NCBI RefSeq assembly: GCF_025736875.1
Contig: NZ_CP107052.1
Span: 248,001 to 312,000 of the forward strand
DNA: 64,000 bases
Direction: 5' to 3'
From: Candidatus Kirkpatrickella diaphorinae
Lineage (GTDB): Bacteria > Pseudomonadota > Alphaproteobacteria > Acetobacterales > Acetobacteraceae
Under the pieces are notes generated by a model, which was not told the DNA's origin, ran no database searches, and saw only the letters and a list, made by a program, of their open reading frames with translations. This document shows, in pieces, positions 56,325 to 64,000 of the stretch. Every line of letters begins with the position of its first letter. Within the stretch, counting starts at the first letter, position 1. Made by a program: the position numbers and the translations under genes.

Positions 56325-58270
56325 TCCATCCGACCGCGTCGCCCCATAAAACACCGCGCAGCCTCATCCTGATCGTCGATGATGAGCCGGAAATACTCGT
56401 CGCTTTGAGTGACCTGCTCGAAGGTGAATTTGATATCATCTCCACCACCAGCCCCCATGATGCCCTTACCCTTGTCAGAGACCATCCCGAGATCGCGGTT
56501 ATCATCTCAGATCAGCGTATGCCGGGCATGACGGGGGATGTTTTTCTGTCTCAGGTGCAGGATAAGACGGATGCGAAAAGCATCCTCCTCACCGGTTATG
56601 CGGATCTCTCCGTGGTGATCACCGCACTTAATCAAGGCCGGATACAGTTCTACGTGCACAAACCGTGGGATTCGGACGGGTTGAAAGCCATGGTGCGGGA
56701 AAGCGCGTCGCGTTTTCACACTGAAAAAGCCCTCTTCAAAGAGAGATTTCTCCTTCAAAGCACTTTAAGTGCCGCCGCGTTCGATATCGTGTTTTCCGAC
56801 GCGGAAGGCCGCGTTATCCGGCATAATAAAAATCGTGATTTTGAGAGCGATGCTGCCGATCAGCCTGACAGCGATCGGGAAGTGCTGGAGGAAACGCTTT
56901 ACCCGGCGGAGGAGCGTGACGCCATCATTGCTCTGAGAAGTGAGGTGGTGATTAGGGGAAAGCTCGAACAATGTGTCCCCGTCACGCGCGATGGCGTCAC
57001 GAACTGGCTGGAGCGGACACGTATCGTCCTGCCCTGGCCGCGCCAGGCTGATGGCGTGCTTCTCCCTCCCGCGCAGCGTTGGCAGGCCAGTTTTGAGAGG
57101 GATGTGACAGAGCGCCGCGGGCTGGAGCAGAGGATGCGCCAGGATGATAAAATGCGCGCTTTGGGCACATTATCGGGCGGCATCGCGCATGACTTCAATA
57201 ATCTGCTGACCGCCATTCTCGGTTCACTCGATCTTTTGCATGACATGCTTCCATCGGAGGGGGAGGGTGACGCGTCAGTCCCGCAAAAGCTTGTCGAAAA
57301 CGCTATAGATTCCGCCCGCAAAGGCGCGACCCTGACGCGCAGCCTGCTGGAATTCGGCCGACCGAAGTCACCGGCCCTGCAAGCCGTTAATGTCGTCAGG
57401 TTGATCCGGAATTTGAGGGAGTTGCTGTCCCAAAGCCTCAATCGCGCAAGCGATGCTGCCGGGGAAACCGGGAAATGCGCATTGGATCTCTCACATGTGG
57501 CGGTGCGCGCGGATGATCTTTGTGTTCAAAGCGACCCGGAACAACTCGAGATGGCGTTGCTCAATCTCTGCATCAATGCGCGGGACGCGATGCAGAATGG
57601 CGGCACCGTGGCGATCCGCGTTGAGGAGGACATCTCGTCCCCGACCGCAGATTTTGTCGTGATTTCGGTTTGTGATGAGGGGCACGGCATGACGCCCGAA
57701 ATTGCTGCCCGTATTTTTGACCCGTTTTTCACCACAAAGAAAATCGGTCAGGGCACCGGCCTCGGATTATCGACGATTTACCGCTTCGTCAAAAGATGCG
57801 GCGGAGATATCAAAGTCAAAAGCGCGCCCGGGCAGGGGACATGCATTTCCCTGCTTCTGCCAAAAGTCCCGGCCCAGGGGGCTGAGCTTGCGTCTGACAT
57901 GACGGCCATTCCTGGCGAGACGCGGCAACTGAAAATATTGCTGATTGATGATGAAGCGCCTGTACGGCTGGTGACAGAGCAGTTTCTGCGGCGCAGTGGT
58001 CACGAAGTTGTCAGCGTGGCGGATGGAGAAGCCGGGCTCGCCTGCCTTCTGGCCGGGCAGAGGTTCGACCTTGCGATACTGGACCTGATGATGCCCCGCA
58101 TGAGTGGGCAGGAATGTGGAAATCGCCTTGCGGAGAAACAGCCGGATCTTAAACGCCTTTATATCAGCGGCTATGCTGATGCGGCCCACCGACCGCCACA
58201 TCACCAGGTGCTTGAGAAACCTTTTACGCGGGCGATGCTGGATGAAGCGATTGCGTCAATCATCAATTAG
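56321..58270 (+). CDS. Hybrid histidine kinase, REC-HK-REC
   Basis: The 649-residue kinase begins at ATG 56321, overlapping the previous stop (ATGA) with AGGA upstream. Order: receiver (about 16-130; Asp64 in IISDQRMPGM, RpfG-like with YVHKPWD), a degenerate PAS-like stretch (about 150-275), a HisKA domain with His290 (GTLSGGIAHDFNNLLTA), an HATPase (VCDEGHGM, FFTTKK, GTGLGLSTIYRFV) and a C-terminal receiver (about 540-645; Asp588 in LAILDLMMP). It is soluble and has no DNA-binding domain. With the preceding gene it forms a four-receiver phosphorelay module; hslV starts 42 nt downstream. Confidence 0.88.
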   Translation: MIHPTASPHKTPRSLILIVDDEPEILVALSDLLEGEFDIISTTSPHDALTLVRDHPEIAVIISDQRMPGMTGDVFLSQVQDKTDAKSILLTGYADLSVVITALNQGRIQFYVHKPWDSDGLKAMVRESASRFHTEKALFKERFLLQSTLSAAAFDIVFSDAEGRVIRHNKNRDFESDAADQPDSDREVLEETLYPAEERDAIIALRSEVVIRGKLEQCVPVTRDGVTNWLERTRIVLPWPRQADGVLLPPAQRWQASFERDVTERRGLEQRMRQDDKMRALGTLSGGIAHDFNNLLTAILGSLDLLHDMLPSEGEGDASVPQKLVENAIDSARKGATLTRSLLEFGRPKSPALQAVNVVRLIRNLRELLSQSLNRASDAAGETGKCALDLSHVAVRADDLCVQSDPEQLEMALLNLCINARDAMQNGGTVAIRVEEDISSPTADFVVISVCDEGHGMTPEIAARIFDPFFTTKKIGQGTGLGLSTIYRFVKRCGGDIKVKSAPGQGTCISLLLPKVPAQGAELASDMTAIPGETRQLKILLIDDEAPVRLVTEQFLRRSGHEVVSVADGEAGLACLLAGQRFDLAILDLMMPRMSGQECGNRLAEKQPDLKRLYISGYADAAHRPPHHQVLEKPFTRAMLDEAIASIIN

Positions 58271-58312
58271 CCTGCCCGCCATCTTGCTTTGCGACAAGTT
58301 TTAACTATCTGG

Positions 58313-58882
58313 ATGAACATGAAAAACACGCATCATAATCCCGACTATGTCGGATGGCACGGCACCACGATCCTCTGCGTGCGACGCGGGGACAAAGTTA
58401 CGATGGCCGGTGATGGCCAGGTGACGTTGGGCCAGACGATCATCAAGGGCAATGCCCGCAAGGTGCGACGGATTGGCGCAGATAAAAACATCCTCGCGGG
58501 GTTTGCGGGGGCGACGGCTGACGCCTTCACCCTTCTGGAGCGCCTGGAAGCCAAGCTCGCGCGCTACCCGAATGACCTGGAAACAGCGTGCGTTGAACTC
58601 GCCAAGGATTGGCGCACGGACCGCTATCTGCGCCGGTTGGAGGCGATGATGGCGGTCGCAGATAAGGATCATTCCTACACTTTGACGGGTAATGGTGATG
58701 TGCTGGAGCCCGCGGATGGCATCATCGCGATCGGGTCAGGCGGCAATTACGCCCTTTCCGCAGCGCGCGCCCTCATTGAAATTGAGGGTCTGTCGTCGGA
58801 GGATATTGCCCGGCGCGCGATGAAGATCGCCGGAGACATCTGCGTCTACACAAATCACTCTGTCACGGTTGAAACGCTTTAA
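58313..58882 (+). CDS. hslV: ATP-dependent protease subunit HslV
   Basis: HslV is the proteolytic core of the HslUV (ClpYQ) protease, an N-terminal-threonine hydrolase related to the proteasome beta subunit. Starting at ATG 58313 (ATG 58319 is the alternative) gives 189 residues with a 17-residue propeptide; the nucleophile is expected at Thr18 in [11 protein letters not shown], followed by [21 protein letters not shown] and [17 protein letters not shown]. It is followed by hslU after 14 nt. Transcripts may begin upstream of the kinase pair, since only 42 nt separate hslV from it. Confidence 0.95.
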   Translation: MNMKNTHHNPDYVGWHGTTILCVRRGDKVTMAGDGQVTLGQTIIKGNARKVRRIGADKNILAGFAGATADAFTLLERLEAKLARYPNDLETACVELAKDWRTDRYLRRLEAMMAVADKDHSYTLTGNGDVLEPADGIIAIGSGGNYALSAARALIEIEGLSSEDIARRAMKIAGDICVYTNHSVTVETL

Positions 58883-58896
58883 ATCAGGTATCAGGA

Positions 58897-60210
58897 ATGG
58901 AAACGCCTCAATTCTCCCCACGGGAAATCGTGTCGGAACTCGATCGCTATATTGTCGGGCAGAATGATGCCAAGCGCGCCGTGGCCATCGCCCTCCGAAA
59001 TCGTTGGCGGCGGGCGCAACTGCCCGATGCTTTGCGTGAGGAAGTCGTCCCGAAAAACATCCTCATGATCGGGCCCACAGGTTGCGGCAAGACCGAGATC
59101 GCCCGGCGGCTGGCGCGGCTGGCGCAATCACCTTTCATCAAGGTTGAAGCCACAAAATTCACCGAGGTCGGCTATGTCGGGCGCGATGTTGAGTCGATCA
59201 TCCGCGACCTGATTGAGGTGTCTCTGAATATGCTGCGCGACATGCGTCGCAAGGATGTTCAGGTCAAGGCCGAAGCCGCGGCGGAACAACGCCTCGTCGA
59301 CGCCCTGGTTGGAGAGCAGGCCTCAGCGGACACGAAAACCAAATTCCGCCAGCGTCTCCGGAATGGGGAGCTGGAGGATAAGGAGGTTGAGGTTGACGTT
59401 CAGCCGGATGGCGGTCGCGATGGCGGGGAGATGCCGGGCCTGACGCCCGGCGCGGTGATCAATATTTCCGACATGATGAAAAACATCATGAATCGCGCAC
59501 CTCAGAAGCGCCGCCTGACGATTTCCGCCGCGCGTATTCTGTTGGTTCGGGATGAGTCGGACAAGCTTCTGGATGATGACAGTCTCGCGCAGGAAGCGGT
59601 GCGCCATACGCAGGACCATGGCATCGTCTTTCTCGACGAGATCGATAAAGTCTGTGCCCGGTCGGCTGAGGGTGGGGCGCGCGGTGCTGATATTTCACGC
59701 GAGGGCGTGCAGCGTGACCTTCTGCCGCTGATTGAAGGCACCACCGTGTCCACTAAATATGGTCCGATCAAGACGGATCATATCCTGTTTATCGCGTCCG
59801 GCGCTTTCCATCTGGCTAAACCATCCGACCTGCTGCCCGAGCTTCAGGGCCGCCTGCCCATTCGCGTTGAGCTGGCGACGCTGACACGGGATGATCTGCG
59901 TCGCATTTTGAGTGAGCCGGAGCATTCCCTCATCAAACAATATATCGCGCTCATGAAAACGGAGGGTGTGACGCTTTCATTCACGGAGGACGCGATTGAC
60001 GCCCTGGCCGAAACGGCAGCGAACATCAATAATCGCGTGGAAAATATCGGCGCGCGGCGCCTGGCGACCGTTATGGAGCGTCTGTTGGAGGAGGTCTCCT
60101 TCGCGGCGTCCGACAGGAAGGATGAGGTGATCGAGATCACGGCAAAAGAGGTGCATGATCGCGTCGATTCGCTGGCTAGGCGGGACGATCTCAGCCGGTT
60201 CATCCTCTGA
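58897..60210 (+). CDS. hslU: ATP-dependent protease ATPase subunit HslU
   Basis: HslU is the AAA+ unfoldase hexamer that feeds substrates to HslV. The 437-residue protein has Walker A GPTGCGKT (59-66, Lys65), the [15 protein letters not shown] pore-loop (GYVG) region, the intermediate I-domain (about 115-240, charged and variable), Walker [12 protein letters not shown], and the C-terminal [20 protein letters not shown] sensor-2 region ending in SRFIL, which docks into HslV. AGGAATGG leads into the ATG. Its stop overlaps sufE by 1 nt (TGATG). Confidence 0.97.
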   Translation: METPQFSPREIVSELDRYIVGQNDAKRAVAIALRNRWRRAQLPDALREEVVPKNILMIGPTGCGKTEIARRLARLAQSPFIKVEATKFTEVGYVGRDVESIIRDLIEVSLNMLRDMRRKDVQVKAEAAAEQRLVDALVGEQASADTKTKFRQRLRNGELEDKEVEVDVQPDGGRDGGEMPGLTPGAVINISDMMKNIMNRAPQKRRLTISAARILLVRDESDKLLDDDSLAQEAVRHTQDHGIVFLDEIDKVCARSAEGGARGADISREGVQRDLLPLIEGTTVSTKYGPIKTDHILFIASGAFHLAKPSDLLPELQGRLPIRVELATLTRDDLRRILSEPEHSLIKQYIALMKTEGVTLSFTEDAIDALAETAANINNRVENIGARRLATVMERLLEEVSFAASDRKDEVIEITAKEVHDRVDSLARRDDLSRFIL

Positions 60211-60647
60211 TGGCGGCACCTTTCGTCTCACCTCCGGAGGAAACGGCGGCCGCCGCCATTGCGGCCATCGCGGACGAGCTTGCGCTCTTCGATGACTGGA
60301 CGGATCGCTATCAATATATCATTGAGATGGGACGGCAATTGCCGGCTTTTCCGGAAGCCTGGCAGAATGACGCCCATCGTGTGCCAGGCTGTCAAAGCCA
60401 GGTGTGGCTGGAGGCGCAGCATAAAGGCGGTAAGATCTGGTTTGCAGGTGATTCGGATGCGGCCATTGTAAGTGGCCTCGTCGGCCTGTTGCTGCGCGTC
60501 TATTCAGGGCGCAGCGCGGCGGAAATCAGCGAGACGCCGCCGGACTTCCTGCACCGTCTGGGGCTTGTCAAAGCCCTCTCCGCCAATCGTGGTAACGGGG
60601 TGGAGGCAATGGCGCGGGCCATCCGGCGCGTTGCCGCAGCCGAATAG
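60210..60647 (+). CDS. sufE: SufE family sulfur acceptor
   Basis: SufE takes persulfide from the cysteine desulfurase SufS and enhances Fe-S cluster assembly. The 145-residue protein has the conserved Cys61 (HRVPGCQSQVWL), the N-terminal helix with LALFDDWTDRYQYIIEMGRQLP, and SGRSAAEISETPPDFLHRLGL-like C-terminal helices. ATG 60210 overlaps the hslU stop by 1 nt. The other suf genes are not adjacent; the gene is the last of the hslVU operon and convergent with the Cys-repeat gene. Confidence 0.92.
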   Translation: MAAPFVSPPEETAAAAIAAIADELALFDDWTDRYQYIIEMGRQLPAFPEAWQNDAHRVPGCQSQVWLEAQHKGGKIWFAGDSDAAIVSGLVGLLLRVYSGRSAAEISETPPDFLHRLGLVKALSANRGNGVEAMARAIRRVAAAE

Positions 60648-60658
60648 CCCGAAGCATC

Positions 60659-60973
60659 TCAGTGCGCCATGGCCGGTTGCGGCACATCCGGCATGACGGG
60701 GGACGTCGCTTTATCGAGAGACGGGGTGGTCGTCATCGTGCCTTCTGTCGTGCAGGCGGTGAAGCGTCCTTTATCATCACGGCATTTTGTCGGGTGCGGC
60801 GTGGTGCATTTGACGAAACGGCCGGTTTTTTCATCGCGGCAACGGACCGGCTTTTTCTTGACACATTTAACGTAGCGGCCTGTATCGGCGTCGCGGCACG
60901 TTTTGGCCTGCACGGCCATTGGCGCAACCAGCAGGCTCAGGGCGAGTGAGGAGGCGAAAAGTCTTTTCAACAT
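60659..60973 (-). CDS. Small secreted protein with three Cys-Arg-Asp repeats
   Basis: The 104-residue product (ATG 60973, GAAGGA 9 nt upstream) has a signal peptide ([23 protein letters not shown], cleavage after residue 23). The mature part contains three consecutive repeats of CRD-x(2-3)-GR-(Y/F)-x-x-C: Cys26/Cys37, Cys45/Cys56 and Cys64/Cys74, separated by basic spacers. The end is Thr/Pro-rich and probably disordered. Six cysteines in a 50-residue stretch suggest three disulfides or a metal-binding periplasmic protein. No named family is recognised. An open frame extends to 61204 but lacks a signal and is not used. Confidence 0.6.
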   Translation of the reverse strand: MLKRLFASSLALSLLVAPMAVQAKTCRDADTGRYVKCVKKKPVRCRDEKTGRFVKCTTPHPTKCRDDKGRFTACTTEGTMTTTPSLDKATSPVMPDVPQPAMAH

Positions 60974-61307
60974 CGGGATTTCCTTCACGCGGGAATGCGG
61001 GGCTTTGATGTCATGGATTGACGAACATCTAAGCGGCTCAACGTCAGCAAGGTTGCATGCCGGTCCATTTGCATGGCGCCAAAGATGTGAAGCGTGCATC
61101 CGGTGCGTATCGGGTCGCGCGGCCTGCGCGCCCGGGCGCGGCATTGCGCTGGTGAGACGAGTCAAAAAAGGTTGTTTCGGAGGGCGAATTCGGCTAGGTG
61201 ACACTCCTCACCTGCGCGTCCGTGGCCAGATAAGTGGCATGCCCGGCCGCAGAACGCTGCCGCCCGAAAGGGTTTTGTGCAGCCTGGACAAGTTTAAGGA
61301 GACTGAA
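60974..61307. other. 334 nt spacer ahead of rpmI
   Basis: No gene is supported. Visible elements: a perfect 14 bp palindrome CGCGCCCGGGCGCG at 61127-61140, and a 6 bp stem AGGTGA/TCACCT (61196-61213). The rpmI leader, expected to control the rpmI-rplT message, must lie here, and so must the promoter of the divergent Cys-repeat gene. infC, which precedes rpmI in many bacteria, is absent. Confidence 0.45.
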
Positions 61308-61511
61308 ATGCCCAAAATGAAGACGAAGTCGTCGGTGAAAAAACGCTTCAAGATTACCGCGACGGGTAAAGTGATGTGCGGCCCCGGCAATAAGCGCCAC
61401 GGCCTGATCAACCGCCCTCAGAAAATGAAGCGCACCAACCGTGGTCCGCAGACCATGACGGATATGGACGCGAAGACAATCAAGCAATGGGCCCCCTACG
61501 GGCTTTCGTGA
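61308..61511 (+). CDS. rpmI: 50S ribosomal protein bL35
   Basis: The 67-residue basic ribosomal protein begins [22 protein letters not shown], typical of bL35, followed by [24 protein letters not shown] 61308 is chosen because AAGGAG ends 8 nt before it. rplT follows after 11 nt. In E. coli the translation of this operon is controlled by L20 binding to the leader; whether this leader does the same is unknown. Confidence 0.97.
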   Translation: MPKMKTKSSVKKRFKITATGKVMCGPGNKRHGLINRPQKMKRTNRGPQTMTDMDAKTIKQWAPYGLS

Positions 61512-61522
61512 GGAGATAGATC

Positions 61523-61894
61523 ATGGCACGTGTCAAACGGGGCGTGACGACTCACGCGCGTCACAAAAAAGTTCTGGAGCTGTCCAAAGGTTATCGCGGG
61601 CGCTCATCGACAAATTACCGCATCGCGCTGGAGCGGCTCGAAAAGGCATTGCGTTATGCCTATCGTGACCGCCGCAATAAAAAGCGTGATTTTCGCGGTC
61701 TCTGGATTCAGCGTATCAATGCCGCCGTGCGTGAGCATGGGCTGACTTACAGCAAATTTATCAATGGCCTGTCCTTGGCGGGGATTGAGATTGACCGTAA
61801 GGTTCTTGCCGCGATTGCCTTTGACGATGCGGCGACATTTGCGGAAATCGTTAAAAAGGCCCAGCAGGCGCTTGAGCAGCCCGCCAAGGCCTGA
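61523..61894 (+). CDS. rplT: 50S ribosomal protein bL20
   Basis: The 123-residue bL20 nucleates 23S rRNA assembly. The conserved start [35 protein letters not shown] and the [21 protein letters not shown] region are intact. AGGAGATAG precedes the ATG. It is the second gene of rpmI-rplT, which ends in a strong terminator at 61920-61951. Confidence 0.97.
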   Translation: MARVKRGVTTHARHKKVLELSKGYRGRSSTNYRIALERLEKALRYAYRDRRNKKRDFRGLWIQRINAAVREHGLTYSKFINGLSLAGIEIDRKVLAAIAFDDAATFAEIVKKAQQALEQPAKA

Positions 61895-61919
61895 TTTCCC
61901 AATCTGGTGTTCAGGAAAT

Positions 61920-61951
61920 GGGCCGTCTTGCTTGAGGACGGCCCTTTTTTT
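61920..61951 (+). terminator. Strong intrinsic terminator between rplT and pheS
   Basis: GGGCCGTC (61920-61927) and GACGGCCC (61937-61944) form a perfect 8 bp stem with a 9 nt loop, followed by seven T residues (61945-61951). It begins 26 nt after the rplT stop and ends 22 nt before the pheS ATG, so it must be passed or bypassed for pheST expression from the rplT promoter. Confidence 0.85.
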
Positions 61952-61972
61952 ATGTTGCGTGATGACGGGTGA

Positions 61973-63046
61973 ATGATGGTTGACGATCTCGACATTCTGA
62001 AGAGCACGACCCTGGCTGACCTTGAAACATTGGGTGATGAGGCTTCATGGGAGGCGCTCAGGGTCAGGACGCTCGGCAAATCCGGCTGGCTGACGCAGCA
62101 GCTCAAGGCGCTTGGCCCGCTCGCACCGGATGAGCGCCGCCAGCGTGGCGCGGCGCTGAACCAGGTTCGGGATGTGCTCAACGTGGCCTTCGTACAGCGG
62201 AAAAAAGCGATCGAGTCGGATCTCCTCGCCGCCCAGCTGGAAGCAGAGCGCGTCGATGTCACCATGCCCGTCGCGCGTCGTGAGGATGGGCTGCTCCATC
62301 CCATTCATCAAACGATTGATGAGATGATCGATATTTTCGGCGGAATGGGTTTCGGCGTGGCGGAAGGGCCGGATATTGAAAGTCAGTGGCATAATTTCTC
62401 CGCCCTGAACACGCCGGAGCATCATCCCGCCCGAACGGAACATGACACATTCTACCTGCCGCGCCCACGTGCCGACGCGCCGGAGCCCGTTCTGCGCACG
62501 CAGACGTCAGGTGTGCAGATCCGCACGCTGCTGAGTAACGCGCCGCCCATCCGGGTGATTGCACCGGGCCGGACCTACCGCGCCGATCATGACGCCACGC
62601 ATTCTCCGATGTTTCACCAATGTGAGGGGATCCTGATTGATCGCGACATCACGCTGGCCCATCTCAAATTCTGCCTCATCGCGTTTCTGCGGGCATTTTT
62701 CGATAAGCCGGATCTGCCCGTGCGTTTTCGCGCTTCCTATTTTCCATTTACGGAACCCTCGATGGAAGTGGATATTGGCTGGTCCCGCAAAACCGGCAAT
62801 ATTGGCGGGGGGGAGGACTGGCTTGAAGTGCTTGGCGCCGGGATGGTGCAGCCCCGTGTGCTGGCAAATTGCGGCGTTGATCCGGAAGTCTGGCAGGGCT
62901 TCGCTTTCGGGATGGGTGTGGAGAGGTTGACCATGCTCAAATATGGCATCCCTGATTTACGCTCATTTTACGAGAGTGACCTGCGCTGGCTGCGGCATTA
63001 CGGTTTTTCCGCCTTTGAGACGCGTGTTCCGGGTAAGGGGGTCTGA
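61973..63046 (+). CDS. pheS: Phenylalanine--tRNA ligase alpha subunit
   Basis: PheS is the catalytic alpha subunit of the alpha2beta2 phenylalanyl-tRNA synthetase. The 357-residue protein has an N-terminal coiled coil (about 1-90) and the class II core: NTPEHHPARTEHDTFYL, RTQTSGVQIRTLL, CEGILIDRDITLAHLK, RASYFPFTEPSMEVDIGW and the end motif GFAFGMGVERLTMLKYGIPDLRSFYESDLRWL. ATG 61973 (next codon also ATG) follows GGGTGA. pheT begins 3 nt after its stop. The terminator 22 nt upstream suggests attenuation-type or separate-promoter control. Confidence 0.97.
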   Translation: MMVDDLDILKSTTLADLETLGDEASWEALRVRTLGKSGWLTQQLKALGPLAPDERRQRGAALNQVRDVLNVAFVQRKKAIESDLLAAQLEAERVDVTMPVARREDGLLHPIHQTIDEMIDIFGGMGFGVAEGPDIESQWHNFSALNTPEHHPARTEHDTFYLPRPRADAPEPVLRTQTSGVQIRTLLSNAPPIRVIAPGRTYRADHDATHSPMFHQCEGILIDRDITLAHLKFCLIAFLRAFFDKPDLPVRFRASYFPFTEPSMEVDIGWSRKTGNIGGGEDWLEVLGAGMVQPRVLANCGVDPEVWQGFAFGMGVERLTMLKYGIPDLRSFYESDLRWLRHYGFSAFETRVPGKGV

Positions 63047-63049
63047 ATC

Positions 63050-64000
63050 ATGAAATTTACCCTTTCATGGCTGCGGGAACATCTCGATTTCACGGCTTCC
63101 ATTGAGGAGATCACAGCAGCGCTGAACCGCATCGGCCTCGAAGTCGAAAGCGTTGAAAATCAGGCTGAGAAATTATCCGGTTTCCGCCTCGCCAAAATCC
63201 TTGAGGCGCGCCCCCACCCGAATGCGGACCGCCTGCAAGTCTGTGATGTGGCGGCAGGCCCGGGATATGAGAAGGTGCAGGTCGTTTGCGGTGCGCCTAA
63301 TGCGCGGACCGGGCTGCATGTCGTTTTCGCCCCGCCGGGCACTTATATTCCCGGCAGTGACATGACCATCAAAGCCGGTCAGATCCGCGGTGAGGCCAGT
63401 GGCGGCATGTTGTGCTCCCTGCGTGAGCTCGGATTAGGAGAGGAGAGTGACGGCATTGCTGAACTGCCGGAAGCGGTGGTGCTGGGCCAGCCTTACGCTG
63501 AGTTCGCCGGATTGAATGAGACGGTCATCGACATCTCCATCACCCCGAACCGGGGTGACGCGCTGAGTGTCTATGGCATCGCACGTGACCTCGCCGCTGC
63601 CGGGCTTGGGCATTTGAAAGCGTGGCTCGCAGAAGTTGTGGACGGGCAGGGTCCATCGACGATCAAATGGAAGATCGATCACGCTGATGCCTGTCCCTAT
63701 GTTGTGGGGCGGCTGATCCGCAATGTCCGCAACCGGCCCAGCCCCGCCTGGCTACAAAACCGCCTTAAATCAGTCGGTCTGCGCCCCAATTCGGCGCTCG
63801 TGGACGTCACTAATTTTCTTCTGATGGATATAGGGCGTCCCCTTCACGTCTTTGATGCCGAAAAGCTTTCCGGCGATACGCTGTCCATGACATTGGGCCA
63901 TGGTGAAAGCTTCAAGGCGTTGGATGGCAATACTTATCTGCTGAGCGATCAGGATCTGATCGTCGCGGATGAGGGGGGCGTTCAGTCTCTGGCGGGCATT
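63050..64000 (+). CDS. pheT: Phenylalanine--tRNA ligase beta subunit (3' truncated)
   Basis: The gene runs off the window end; 317 residues are present of an expected length near 800. The start MKFTLSWLREHLDF is typical. It is followed by the tRNA-binding EMAP-like OB domain (about 40-148, with RPHPNADRLQVCDV and VVCGAPNART), the signature DISITPNRGDALSVYGIARDLAA, and the beginning of the B3/4 editing domain (ALVDVTNFLLMDIGRPLHVFDAEKL). AAGGGGG lies 8 nt before the ATG. It is coupled to pheS, 3 nt apart. Confidence 0.96.
   Translation, partial: MKFTLSWLREHLDFTASIEEITAALNRIGLEVESVENQAEKLSGFRLAKILEARPHPNADRLQVCDVAAGPGYEKVQVVCGAPNARTGLHVVFAPPGTYIPGSDMTIKAGQIRGEASGGMLCSLRELGLGEESDGIAELPEAVVLGQPYAEFAGLNETVIDISITPNRGDALSVYGIARDLAAAGLGHLKAWLAEVVDGQGPSTIKWKIDHADACPYVVGRLIRNVRNRPSPAWLQNRLKSVGLRPNSALVDVTNFLLMDIGRPLHVFDAEKLSGDTLSMTLGHGESFKALDGNTYLLSDQDLIVADEGGVQSLAGI

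Noticed and set aside
61910-61972. Frame through the pheS terminator encoding Phe-Phe
   Set aside because: The two Phe codons are simply the T-run, there is no start signal, and translation through the T-run would not fit attenuation.

Overview
The window is GC-rich, densely packed chromosomal DNA from an alphaproteobacterium, most probably an acetic acid bacterium (Acetobacteraceae). The family is inferred from protein character and gene order: glyQ/glyS encoded separately, class II DAHP synthase, scpAB-tatBC-serS, paired pssA/psd, a Suv3-like RNA helicase and hslVU. The genus cannot be fixed from sequence alone. I see 56 coding features, counting one leader peptide and two genes cut by the window ends. 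I found no rRNA, tRNA, insertion sequence, prophage or CRISPR array.

Layout. 1-4600: end of a family 5 solute-binding protein, a small stress-type protein, purD, and xseA coupled to a small lipoprotein. 4791-8306: rne with a long structured leader, then the leuA leader region with a probable Leu attenuator. 8307-15859: leuA, then the rod-shape operon mreB-mreC-mreD-mrdA-rodA. 15911-21535: glyQ-glyS, a DUF2076 protein, and a Rieske/FAD oxidoreductase. 21684-33171: aspS, xth, erpA, dgt, argS, a SPOR protein, scpA-scpB-tatB-tatC and serS. 33304-38754: the Suv3-like helicase, fpr, gor and a small secreted protein. 38942-42833: a two-gene surface-polysaccharide-type island (glycosyltransferase and HAD-like protein) flanked by AT-rich DNA. 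43071-47557: aroG-pncB-hypothetical, gltX. 47594-54283: pssA-psd, a Tat-exported class A beta-lactamase, gloB, DUF2125, plsC, DUF218 and a small membrane protein. 54453-60647: two translationally coupled hybrid histidine kinases, then hslV-hslU-sufE. 60659-64000: a Cys-repeat secreted protein, rpmI-rplT, a strong terminator, and pheS-pheT.

Most genes are housekeeping: cell-wall elongation, phospholipid synthesis, protein export, chromosome segregation, tRNA charging for six amino acids, Fe-S maturation, redox balance and proteolysis. The less ordinary content lies in three places. The first is RNA-level control: the Leu-codon leader and hairpin before leuA, the UUCG hairpin against the rne ribosome-binding site, and the terminator just ahead of pheS. 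The second is the kinase pair, which has no DNA-binding output domain. The third is a set of small exported proteins without a known role.
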